The position numbers and the translations under genes are program-made. From Atrichornis clamosus (lineage: Eukaryota; Chordata; Aves; Passeriformes; Menuridae), in the NCBI GenBank assembly GCA_013400975.1, contig WBMZ01008682.1, forward strand, positions 124,001 through 188,000: a stretch of DNA of 64,000 bases, written 5' to 3'. The notes below the pieces were generated by a model that ran no database searches, was not told where the DNA came from, and saw nothing but the letters and a program-made list of their open reading frames with translations. Positions 22,075 to 33,180 of the stretch are shown here, in pieces (within the stretch, counting starts at the first letter, position 1; each line of letters starts with the position of its first letter).

Positions 22075-22600
22075 AGAAATCAAATTTCGGACTAAAACCA
22101 AAGATGTTTGCACAATGAGCATGAGTGGGGACGACGAGGAGATGAAACTTAGAATTGCGTGCAAAAGCCGAGGCAGGTCCTACTGGTGTGAATTCACTGG
22201 CAAGCCATCAGTCTGCCGTGCTTTCAGAAATAATCCAAAGATCTACTGGAATCAGATCGCTGCGGAACTTAGAAAGGTCCCGCACGCTTGCGAATCCACG
22301 GAAGTGTTGAAGACCACCATGTGCCAAAAGGCTCCCCCGGAGGCTCTCATGAAGCAAATAGCTGCTGGTGTGGAGCCAGAAGATCTGGCAAACCAGGAAA
22401 AATCAGACCAGAAAGCTTCCACTCCTGTTAGAGGAGCAGGGCAAAGATCTGTTCAGAAAATGCAAAAACCTGCCATGCTACCTCTTCAACGTGGTCAAGG
22501 GTCTGAAAATGAAACGGAAGCAATGAAACTGGCACGGGAACATTGCTGGGAATCCCTGCATGGTGTCTGCTCCTACATCATTGGAATCTTCAGGGGTTAG
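21983..22600 (+). CDS. FGFBP2: Fibroblast growth factor-binding protein 2
   Basis: This 205-residue secreted protein is encoded in one exon. The family binds heparin and in some members FGFs; human FGFBP2 (Ksp37) is a 223-residue product of cytotoxic lymphocytes. The signal peptide is residues 1-19, ending GMGGLG. Mature cysteines are C43, C60, C69, C78, C103, C114, C188 and C196. Conserved blocks are SYWCEFTGKPSVC, YWNQIAAELR and the C-terminal EHCWESLHGVCSYIIGIFRG, which matches human EHCWKPFQALCAFLISFFRG and separates FGFBP2 from FGFBP1. Between C114 and C188 lies a polar, poorly conserved linker with the sequon NET. The start at 21983 has A at -3 and begins the signal peptide; frames extending upstream lack an ATG. 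Confidence 0.96.
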   Translation: MKSFALLFLVVICGMGGLGQKLKPKKRSNGEEIKFRTKTKDVCTMSMSGDDEEMKLRIACKSRGRSYWCEFTGKPSVCRAFRNNPKIYWNQIAAELRKVPHACESTEVLKTTMCQKAPPEALMKQIAAGVEPEDLANQEKSDQKASTPVRGAGQRSVQKMQKPAMLPLQRGQGSENETEAMKLAREHCWESLHGVCSYIIGIFRG

Positions 22601-22613
22601 GGATTTGCTTCAG

Positions 22614-23456
22614 GTAAAACTCTCTTCTGGTAGCACAGTAGAATATACCTAAGAATAATTCTATTGTACTTTTGTTTTATTTTGATTTTTGGGGATCTCT
22701 CAGGGATGTGGACAGGGAGGTTCTAGGCTTGCTGAAATGTAACATTGCAAAGCCTGTTTCATGGCTTTTGAGGGGCTGGGCAGCTTAAATTTCCAGTGAT
22801 CCCTATTGGTTCAGGACTCCCTTACAGTCTCCTGGGAAGTCTTTAGTATGTACTGAGATGTTTGCCCTATCTGTTGTTACTCCTATGGTATTTCAGTTCT
22901 AACTGTTTGAATTGGGCTAATTTTTTGCCTTCTGTCACTCCTTCTCTCTTGTGCTGATTTCTGGATTTACGTCAGGGAAGTAAGATAAACAAATGCATCA
23001 GATCCAATAACAAACGCATCAGCTAGAACAAATTAAACTACATTCAGAAATTGAGAGGATAAAGCTTATTTATCAAAACTGCTAGTTAATAATTATTTTA
23101 ATTTTTAAAAATTAATTCATAAACCACTAGCAGAAGTGAGTAAAACCAAGTGGACTTGGTTTATGAGCCAATTACTGTAGGGGAGATAGGGGATCGCATG
23201 CAAGCGCTTGTCTGGTAAGCCTCAGGTTTTCAGCCAGGATTTAAAAAGGCAAAGCCTTCATTGCAAAGTGATTAGTTTTATACCCACTGCCATTGCAGCT
23301 GAGAGAGAAAGCCAGGAGCTGGTGAGTGAACCTGGCAAACTTTCGAGAGAAATGGGACTATATGGAGCATGAGCTGGCAAGTAGGCTGGTAAAGATAATT
23401 TATGCCTAATACAGCAAAGTGACTAATCTTTCCTTTTTTTTTGTTTTGTTTTGCAG
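22614..23456 (+). other. FGFBP2: Probable intron in the FGFBP2 3' UTR
   Basis: The donor CAG|GTAAAA lies 13 bases after the stop, and the acceptor TTTTGTTTTGCAG ends at 23456. The human gene also has its coding region in the first exon and a 3' UTR exon, as I recall it. An intron this close to the stop should escape nonsense-mediated decay. Nothing else is recognised inside the 843 bp. Confidence 0.6.
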
Positions 23457-23830
23457 AGCAAAGTTAGTACAGCTGAAGAAGAATCCTGTAGTTTAATAAT
23501 TTAGACATAAGAATTTTGGTTTAAAAATGAGTAATTTTTATAAATCTTAGAGCTGTTTTCTTTTTAAGCCCCTAATATGAAACTTTTTAACAGCTCTGAA
23601 AAACGCATGAAAGTGGACTGACTGTGCTTAAACTGTTAGGATGAACTAACTGTCCCTAGGCTTGTTACACACCAAGATGTACTGCATTTATGTAACCAAG
23701 GAGCTGCTTTAAGAGTGCTGACCTTGCATGGGTTGTTGTGTGTGTGCTGATTTGCTTCAGTTCTTAGAGATGAAAGCTGCTAGTGATGATACAGTTAGTG
23801 CAAACAATAAAAGTAAGATTTTTGAAAATG
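23457..23830 (+). other. FGFBP2: FGFBP2 3' UTR exon
   Basis: The exon begins after the pyrimidine-rich acceptor at 23456, has no open coding frame, and ends with AATAAA at 23806-23811 followed by GT-rich sequence. Confidence 0.6.
23806..23811 (+). terminator. FGFBP2: FGFBP2 polyadenylation signal AATAAA
   Basis: AATAAA is followed within 30 bases by TACTTGGTGTGCTTTC, a suitable GT-rich downstream element. Confidence 0.7.
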
Positions 23831-26169
23831 TACTTGGTGTGCTTTCTTGAAATTTTAACTGGTACTGTTTGTGTAAAGTCACAGTTCTTGACTTGTGTTT
23901 CTTAGGAGATTGTTGGTAGAGGGTGTAAGAGAAGTTAGAGGTCTGAGTCACTGCTTTCCCATTGTGAACATGTTTTCATGAATATTTATATTTTCAATGT
24001 TACAAGGTTTATATTACAATAGTGAATTTCAGCCAGCAGGAAAAAGAGATTTTAGAAATAAGAGAGTAAGAATGTAAGAAATAAGAGTAAGAATGTAAGA
24101 ATACATTTCTGAACACAGCAGATCAGAAGTGTTCATCAGTGATGCATCTGCAGAGTTCAGTGTTACCAGGACCTGTTAGTGGTAATATTCATGTTTGGTT
24201 TCAGTAGATATTCTGAAAAGTAACTCAAGTGGCAACTTGGACACTTGCACAAATCTCATCAGAAATACAAAACAAGACCTAATGGCCTGTTGTCAGATTG
24301 AAACACATTTCTATTCAGATTATTATTTAACAATGATTCCTTTTGTTCCCAAGTGAACTTCAAAGCAGGTATGTAACTGTAAAAACTGTAGAAATTAGTA
24401 GTGCTCTGTGTTTGCCATTGTAAAGTTTCTGCAAAGTATTGGTCACTGAAGTACTTCTCCAGCTTGACTCACAGATTTGTAATTCTCACTTCACAATTCC
24501 AGATCATGACTGTCTGATCATTATACTTTGTGCCTTGTTCCAAAACACTTGACATAATTTTCTGTCTCCAAGCCTCTTGAAATATATGGAAAAGAACAGC
24601 AAGTCATGAGCACACAATCAATGCAGAAGATTGTATGTACAAGGCAGAAATGTAGCTTGAATGCTGATAAAATGTAAGCTGTGTTTTTCTCTGCCATGAA
24701 TCCAATGTGGTTAATTTTCATTTGTATTCTCAATTACTACTGCCAGGCTCTTGTGCTGTGAGTAAAAATGTAGTAGTACACCTACTCACCTAATTCTGTC
24801 AGAGAAATGAATATAATTGTCAGATTTGCAAACATGCACAATGCATCAGATTAATTTTAGGGAACTGTTTGCAATGTTAAGGGGAGGCCGTGGGTTTTCT
24901 TGAGGTGTACTTTTAAATATTTTAAAACTTCTCTTTTGTATGATCCAAAATTCACTCTCTGAAGTGAATATTTTGCAGTAGTATCCACTACAACAGTAAT
25001 GACCTCAAAAATGAGACAATGACTTGCATTGAGAGAAGTCTGAGAGAATCAGGGGCCCACCACAGTGCTAGCGGAAGCAAAGGGGAGGTTTCATCAGTTC
25101 ACCCAAAGAACATTTCCCCCTTTATGCCCTCTTCTGTGTATACACAGTGAGCTCAGCGGGCAGCATCACTGTCACTTTGTACTACTCTTGAGGATATGGT
25201 TTAAAATTCGTGTCCATCACTGATCCTGCTCAGCAGAGGACAAATGTCACACTCTTGCCAGTGCACTTCTTCCCAGGGAGCTCGTGGGAGCTCGTTTCAG
25301 TAGAGCAGAGCTCTGCTGCAGAGGGCTCCCAGTACTGTGCTGCCTGGAACCACCACCTGAAGCTTCACTGTTGAAAGTAGAAATCACAGTCTTGCACCAA
25401 AGGGCCCCTCTCTCATGAAATGCTTTTTGCAGCATACTCAGAATCATAGTTAAGCACCACACTTTAGAAGGAGGTGTAGATTTTGGACCAAGGTGATGCA
25501 TGGCATGGATTATATTTCCTTAGTCAACACTGTGCACCCTCAGCAAGTCATTTAACTATAATGATGTTGCTTTCAAAAAGTTTAAAAATTTGATGTTATC
25601 GGAAATACCCCACTTTAATGTAACAGCACTGTGATTGTATTGGCTGCATTACCTTTTATTTGTGTTTAGCACCAGAAACGTGCAGTCCTGCATTTCAATT
25701 ACCTTCTGAGTATGAAAGTGCTATTCATTAATGAAAGGATGAATTGAGAAGTGTTTGTGGTGAGTTTAGTGCAATCCTCGGGTACCTCGTGAATGAATGA
25801 AACCTGCTGTTTCATTCATTTTGGGTAAACTAGTTAGACCCTGTATACATAGGTACCTCAGGATATTTGTTCAAGTGGAGGTGGAATTTGTCTTTATTTT
25901 CCTGACAGAGGAACAGCAGGCAAAAAAGTTTGCTTGGATTCCTGCAGGCAGAACCCAGGCTTGCTACTTCTGCTGCTGATTCAGTGCAGTGTGAGGAGCC
26001 CACCTGCCTCAGAATCCTCATGTTTAAGTTCCCCCAGAAACATCACAAGTATTTGCTACTTTGATAAGGGAAGTCTCCAAGAAAAGCAAGATGAAGCATT
26101 TGGAGAACTTGTGTATGAAAGGATGTGTATTAACACACATCTGAAAAAGACTGGAGCGAGTCTAATGGA
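23831..26169. other. Intergenic DNA after FGFBP2
   Basis: AT-rich, with one tandem repeat at 24053-24104. I see no gene. The GC content rises slightly at about 25,000-25,500 without a recognisable feature. Confidence 0.65.
24053..24104. repeat. Short imperfect tandem repeat
   Basis: Two copies of a purine-rich unit of about 21-25 bases, each containing TAAGAATGTAAG, lie head to tail. Confidence 0.8.
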
Positions 26170-26582
26170 GAGCTGTTTACATGGTGAGGAGTGGAGCACC
26201 CTCCTGTGAGGAAAGGACAAGGGAATGGGTTTTATTCAGCCTGGAGAAGACTTGGGCAGGGAACCTAATAGCTGACCTGCAGTGCGTATGAGAAGGCTGC
26301 AGAGAATACAGAGCCAGGCTGTTCACTGTGATAGGAGAAAAAGAGATCCTGGTCACAAATCGACACGGGTAAGGTTCTAAGTAAAAGGCAAAACATTCTC
26401 AAAGATAAACACAGGAGGGGATTCCCCACAGTAACTCTGGAATCTCCATCTGTGGAGCTTTTCAAGACCAACTAGACAAAGTTTAAAGCAACATAGTCTG
26501 AATTCACAGTGATCCTGCTTTGAGGAGGAGGTTGTACTACAAACTCCTAAGGTATCTTCTGGTCTGAGTGATTGTATGATTT
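26170..26582 (+). mobile_element. Old CR1 LINE fragment
   Basis: The block contains TTCAGCCTGGAGAAGAC, GAGCTTTTCAAGACCAACTA and GATCCTGCTTTGAGGAGGAG, and ends GATTGTATGATT. All are diverged forms of CR1 3' consensus stretches in plus orientation. No intact ORF remains. The 5' edge is approximate. Confidence 0.8.
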
Positions 26583-27640
26583 ACAATGGAAACACAGAAG
26601 AAAACATAAAAGTTCTGATTATTCAATAATGAACACCTATCAGCATCTATATCTCCTTAAAATGCAAAAAAATGCTCTTGGATCTACCATTCTGCCAAGC
26701 TGAACAAGAGAAATTATTTTCTTAAGCACATTCTGATGGCAGATCTAATGATTAAGTCAGATGTGTCACCTCCACTAACTCCGTGTTCAGTGTCTCTGAC
26801 TTTTGGTATCTCTTTTAATTTAGCCTAGTTTTGACTGCAGAGAAAATCACTAGGAAAGTCAGGGATTAAGGAACACTAAACATCACATTTGCTTGACTTA
26901 AAATGAAATAGCCAAAACTAAGAAAATCAGTGTGTAGGTTATTCCTGCCAAAGTAGGCCAAATCCACACCCCCACACTATTGCTCAGCCTGCCTGTAAAT
27001 CATCTCAGCTACGCAGTGGTGCACTCTGGTGTTTTCCCAGAGAATTGTTTAGGTGGGTTCTCTGGTCATTTGCATTGTTTGCAGCCTTACATTTGGCATT
27101 CTTGATTTTTCAGTAGATGTAATAGATAATATGGCATGAATTTTAGGGACAGAGATCTCCTACAAAAATAAAAGGGCAAAGGAAAAACTAAAATTTCTCA
27201 AAGTTGCCCATTGCCATTCCTGCTTTTGTAGAAGCTTACAGTTGTCAGTTTTTCTGTTTTGCTTGCTGTTGCTTCTCTGCTTCCTTCTCTGAAGAGGAGT
27301 CAGACACAGCACAGATTTTTTTGCCTTCTCTGCTCTTCCCCTTACAAATAAGAATTGTTCTAATCAGACTTCACAGATCATTTTACAGTGGCAAAAAGTA
27401 TGTACCACATACACAAGAACAGGAGTGAGAACTCAAAGCAGAGGAGGTGCAGTCAGTAGGCTGCCAAGACCTTGGTGTTATGGACACGTTCACTTTCCCA
27501 TCTTGAATACAAAATCAACTGCTTGAACATTAGGCAGGAGGCCAGGTCTGGATTTTTAAAGTAGCCGTGCTACAGTATGTACAGAGCAAGAAAAAAGTGA
27601 AGTTGATGTCTGATTTGGAGCGGAAGTTGGTGCTCCCCCC
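26583..27640. other. Intergenic DNA
   Basis: AT-rich sequence in which I recognise no gene or repeat. Confidence 0.6.
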
Positions 27641-27920
27641 CTGCCGCCCTCACCTCAGCAGGTTATAAAACTGTTTGAATAACCCGCTGCTCGCCATAGG
27701 CATCCCTCCCATGGTGGATTCTGCTGCCTCTGGACTCACAATGATTGTAGTCAAGATGGGAAACAGAGGTGTCCTTTTAGATTCTGCTGGCTGCTGACGT
27801 AAAAAACCCCCTGCATTACTCTGTCACTACTGCTGTGGCTCGTAAAAATTAATGTGCTGAATGGTGACATTGGTTGCCCCTTTATTTGTCTTACTGGTGT
27901 AACATGGGGGCCCTCCCCAC
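27641..27920 (+). promoter_or_regulatory. Promoter-like patch with a small ORF
   Basis: A C-rich run (about 27636-27656) precedes TATAAAA at 27664-27670, itself inside a short inverted repeat GGTTAT/ATAACC. An ATG at 27711 opens a 28-codon frame ending at 27797. TGACGTAA, a CRE-like site, lies at 27795. It may be an enhancer, the promoter of an unannotated transcript, or chance. Confidence 0.3.
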
Positions 27921-28229
27921 AAATGCAGCTGTAATAAAATGAAGAATGTGTCTAGGAACAGAAGTGGGCTAGAAGCTTAATGACGAAGGAGATGGTGAGC
28001 AAAATTCAGGCTCTGACCTCTCCATTTCCTCTGTCTCACCATTTCCTCTGCCCAGCAGGCAGGCAGGAGCGCTGCCCCCATGCTCCCCTCTCGCCCTGCT
28101 CCAAGGCAGGTGCAGACCACGTCAGTACTCAGATGACCCCTGTCTTCTATGCTCCAGAAATTTACCATGGGAATCCACAAATGCGTGTTTGCAGCTGGAG
28201 AAGGTTATCTAATGCCCTTGGAATAATGT

Positions 28230-28810
28230 GGGAGACCTAGTCGGTGTGGGAAGGTGGCAGGAGAAGGACCGTGGAGCAGTGGTTCCACATCTGTGTGCAG
28301 AAGGCATTACCAGAGCCTGTCATGGCTGTTTGGTGCCTCAGATGGCACAAAGGGAGCCGAAGCTCAAGTGTTTGAGCAGCACCTGTTTTGGCACGGGGAA
28401 AATTCACACGGCCTCCAGGAGGGTCCCTCTGGAGCGAGCTGCCTGGCCCAGGAGTGAGCGGCTGTGCCGGCCCTGGGGGGCTGCTCCTGGTGTGCCGTGG
28501 GGCCCTGCTGCAGTGCTGAGGTTGGGCTGTGGCTCTGGGGCACTGAGCGGTGCTGAGGATGGGGTTTGCTGGCAGGTGTTGGGTTTTGGCTGCTCTGCAG
28601 GGACTGCTGGCAGCAGCTGTGCTCAAGGGAGGGGTGGCTGGCAGGACCCTGCTGCAGGGTGGGGACCACAGCAGGAGAGACACAAATGTCTTTGAAGACA
28701 TACTGGTGAAGCCGGGCCACAGGTGGGTGGGTTTGCCCCAAAGGTGGATGCTGGAGCAGGCTGTGGAGATGTGGTTTTCCAGAAGATGTCTATCTGTCCC
28801 TAAGACCTTC
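28230..28810. other. GC-rich island of unknown origin
   Basis: The block is much richer in GC than its neighbours, with many GCTG and CAGC motifs but rather few CpG. It leaves long frames on both strands, 239 codons on minus (28237-28956) and 155 on plus. Those proteins are low in complexity and match no family I know. It could be a transposon remnant or an island made by biased gene conversion. Confidence 0.5.
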
Positions 28811-30891
28811 CCCAAATACTGCTGTCCCCCATGACCCATCACATGCCACTTCCTCTCATCAGACAGATGTTCCAAGACCTGTGGTTTAAACCTGCCCATA
28901 GAAGTCCACATTGTGTCTGCCATGAAGGTAAGCTGCTCCAGCATGACAGGAGACACTTTTCACAATATATCAGACAAGAACAGGTAAGAGCCCTTACATG
29001 GCAGCATCACAGAACATCAGCTGTAGTCACGTGTCTCCTCGGCCTTCTTGGGCCTGAAATCCTTTACACAGCTGGAATCAATTCAATAGCCTTTGGTTTT
29101 TCTTCATACTGATCCCATGGCGTCTGGACATCTTCTCAGTTCAGGGTAAGCCAGCAGCTGAAAGAAATCAGGAACACCATTTTCCTTCACCTTAGGGAAC
29201 TATAAAACTTTTTATAGAACTCTACGTATTTCACCTCAGCAGCAGCAGTGTTCTTTGGCAGGAACATACTTCATTTGAAGCACAATTAATTTTCCATGTC
29301 ATCTTCATGTATATGTTTCTCCTGCATTATATATAAAAGTTATTAAAAAAAAATTCTTGCTATATAAAGAGACATGTAAAGAATTGAATTGCTAGTGTGT
29401 TTTCTACAACAGCTTTGTGTGAGTGCATCACTTAGCAGCCCACAGACCTGGAAAGGAAAGCTGAATGCAACAGAATACTGTTCTCAGCTACAAGTTTCTT
29501 AGTTGTAGATATTGTTTAAAATTGTAATACATTTTATTTCCACATTGCTTTCTATTTGAACATTTTCAGGATGTTTAAAAACAAAAAAGAAATATAAAGG
29601 TGACATCTTGCATCTGTCTGACATAGACGTGTGTTGTTATCCATCTTTAAAAGGTTAGGAAAGAGGCATAATGGAGCCTCTGACAGCAGATGTGTCAACA
29701 GAAACTAGGGTGTTAAACAGTTCTTCATGTGTATTTAAGCAGAAGCAAAAATTTAACAAACAGTTTTGTAATTCTACCAGATGAGAACACACATGGGAAC
29801 AAAGTCTACTCCTCACACACCCCAGCTTTGGGCCTGGAACACGCAGTGAGGGCTCCCAAGCACAGCCAGCCTGGCACACGTTTTTGCTGTGTCTGTCCTC
29901 AGTGGGTGATGCACACAGACACAATGCAAACTCCATCACTCTCTCAGGTCTTGCTGCTTGCAATTGTATCTGCCTGCCTATCTGTTCTTCCAAATGTCAA
30001 CCTGTCATGCTGCAAAGTGCAGATTAATTTATAGAGTGTGCCATTAATATAGATGGTGTGCCCAGTGAATACAGACCTGCCTGTGTGTGCCAGCACGTAG
30101 TTTAATGTAAACCTCCCATCTCAATGCAGCAGTGTTTCTCTGGTTTAGTTATGTTTATACTTAATTAAAACCATTACTTTTTGCTTCTTTCTGTTCATTA
30201 CCTTAAATACAATGATTCAGAGAAGGGAGGAAAAGCTGATAACAAAAATAATGTTCAAAACCTAGTCTGTGTTTTTATATTTTAAAAAAGCTTTATGCAA
30301 ATAGTAAGCAGCTAGTCTGAGGTAGCTGGATCAACAGAGAACATACTGATGGGTTAGCAGTAAAGGGCCCTTGAGAATGCCAAGATTTCATTGATTGTTC
30401 CAAAACTAAAATTTAAAATTGTCTCCATGGCAAGAAGACAGCAATGAAAAAGGTGGATTTTGCCCTCAGTAATTATTCTATGTCATCCTTAAATAAATTA
30501 TGATTTGATTATTTTGTGAGATCATTTAATACATTTTGTTCACCTTCAAAAATCTCGTTTTGCTCTTTCAGAAGCTGTCCAAATGTTATAATTTTTAGTC
30601 TTGATTTCAACCTAGTGCTGGCACGAAAGGGGCCTGTCTGGTGCACCCCATCTCACCCTCTACCACAGCAGTGGGTCAGCCATCAAGCCCTGTCCTGGTG
30701 TAGACCACAGTTGCACAGAACACTTGGGTCAGCAGCTTCTCCTAGTTCAGAGCACTTTGGGGCTTTCAGTGGTGCAAAAATGAGGCAGGTCTAAGGGTAC
30801 TTTGAGGAATTCAACTATACTGTAAAACACTGGTGTCTAAAGGAATTGGCTCCATTTATTTTCAGATCTGAGGTCAAATCCTGATCTAGCA
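28811..30891. other. Intergenic DNA
   Basis: Mixed sequence with no recognised gene. Reading frames at 29655-29993 (minus) and 29729-30034 (plus) are shadows of each other without domain support. Confidence 0.6.
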
Positions 30892-30945
30892 CCACTGTGT
30901 TCACCACTAAACCATATCCCCAAGTGCCACATCCACAGGTCTTTG
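30892..30945 (-). mobile_element. Short CR1 LINE remnant
   Basis: CACCACTAAACCATATCCCC and AAGTGCCACATCCACA resemble the complement of a CR1 segment that commonly reads CACCACTAAACCATGTCCCT. Only about 55 bases are recognisable. Confidence 0.55.
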
Positions 30946-33094
30946 AGGAGGAGGTCGTACTACAAACCAGGATTTAAGTCCTCTTTGCCCACATCCAGGA
31001 GAAAAATCCCTGCATTCCCTGATGACAAGAAGTAGGACATAGATGTGAGAGTCCTCTACAGGTACAGAGAAACAAATGGAATTCAAAATGAGTAAAAGGT
31101 CACTTTGTGTGATTCATGTGATAGCAGAGGGGAAAGTGGTAACTTAAACTAGATCACTAGTTGCTGATGCTGATGCTACACCATCAGCAGTGGCGTTCTG
31201 ATGCTCTGCTTTTCATCCATTTTCAGAAAAAGGACTTCTAGCTGAACAGGGTTGGATACTTCTAAAACACATCCTAAATATTTAAAATATTGTTAGTTCT
31301 CTGCAAATCCATTGGGGAAAAAAAGCGCATTAATACCTAGTGCTTAGGATTGTTAATTTCTTGTTTGTTGATGATCTCCACATGGAGGAGCTATAGAGTT
31401 AGAAATGATCCAAGAAAAATTACTTCAGAGGCATCATATCTTCTCCTAGTTAACTGAGCAACTCCCATACGTACCATAAATGCTGAGGTATGTGCGTCCT
31501 TTCAGCTTTTGCTAACTGTAACTAGTTGCACTAGAACTTGGAAAGATGGATCAGGAAGCTTTTTTACTTTGTTAATTGCTTCTATTCACTATACACCTGA
31601 ATGTGCTGAAATCAGTAAAATGAAAAGGGCAAATAAGATTTGTCCATTCCCTTTGTCCTTTCTCTGTGCCTTCAGAAACTTGGGCCAGATGTGGAAAGGG
31701 TGAGAGCTGCCAGCTCACATAGTAGCTGTGAAATGCAGACCTTTACAGTCATCCTTCTGACTTTCTGAGCTTTCAGCAGGAGATTTCAGAGTCCCTTCCA
31801 GATGTGAGCTCTGGAGCCTTACAGCTTATACATGTTTCAAGGATAACACAAGGATCATGAAGGATGAATTTACTGGCTAATCCTACCATTGAATAGGTCA
31901 CGCTTTGAGGGCTGATGTGACTTGTAGAGACATAGCTTGTGTTAGCCCAAGACCACTTTTCCCACATAGCTGAATTAGTTTCCTGAAAAGAAGAAGTAGT
32001 AATCTAACTTGGCAAAGCAGTTGTCACAACGGCGACTTCACCTTCTTGTCTTTGCTGGGATAACTGCTGTGGTTTAGGAGCCACGGTGGTGTCAGTGTAG
32101 CCTGAACATCAGTATTTTTGGCTTTAGGAAAGTTCTGCACAGGGACTGAACTCTGTTGGTTTCTTCTGGAATCCACTGAAGGAAGCATTCCACTTAGTTA
32201 TTTGCAGGATTGAAGTCTCTGTGATGGGTGAGCCCAGACATCAGTGAAGCCTCCCACCAGCTGCTTACTCCCCCTCTCGAGTGGGATGGAGGAGAGAACT
32301 GGGAGAGATGGAGAGGAAAGAATGTGGGTAGAGATAAATGCATCTTAATAAGTGAAGGGAAAAGGAGGGAAACAACACCAAGTGATGCGAAGATATTCAC
32401 TCTACACCTCCCCTAAGCAGGCTGATGCCCTGTAAGTCTGCAAGCTGCTCTTACTCTAGGAAGACAACCCCCGGTTTTATTGCTGCGTGCAACATCATGC
32501 AGTATAGAATATCCCTGTGGTCAGCTGGGGTCAGCTGTCCTGGCTGTGTTTCTTGCCAGTCTCTGGCACACCCACAGCCTGCTTACTGGAGAGGGGGCAC
32601 AGTGAGAAACAGAGAAGGCCTTCATGCTGCTTAGTGACAGCTAAAACATGGGTGTGTTATTAGCACTGTTCTAGTCACACATTTAAGCACAGCACCATAT
32701 GGGCTGCTATAAAAAATTCAATCCATCCCAGCCAGTCCCAGCACAGTCTCCTACACCATAAAGTCTTTGGTTTTTCATTCCTCATTCCTAGTTTCCTTTT
32801 CCTTTAACAAATTCTTGGTTCCTGTTTCCATTTTCCCACTGTATTTAAAAAGTGTGCATGAAATGAATGTTCATTCCATGGCAAGTGCTGGAAACATCTT
32901 GCCGTGCTTGGAACCAGTGCTGGGCCTCACAAAATTATCAGGCTATGAGAGTTCATGCAATATAATTTCTTAGTCAGGGTGGATCCATTCATTCCTGTCT
33001 CCCCACGCGTGTATGCATTGCTCATTTCAACAAATATACAAATAAAATCACCAATATTAATGACTATAATAGAAATAAGAAAATGAATCAATGC

Positions 33095-33180
33095 TAATTA
33101 TATATTGTATTGTATTATATATCATATCATATTAATTATATTATCACCTGTATATATATGCACATGTATATATGTACAGC
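33095..33180. repeat. AT-rich low-complexity run
   Basis: Degenerate TAT/ATA repeats, such as TATTGTATTGTATTATATAT, give simple-sequence DNA with no other signal. Confidence 0.8.

Noticed and set aside
28237..28956. 239-codon minus frame as a gene
   Set aside because: Its Pro/Ser/His-rich low-complexity translation comes from a GC-rich block and overlaps long frames on the other strand.
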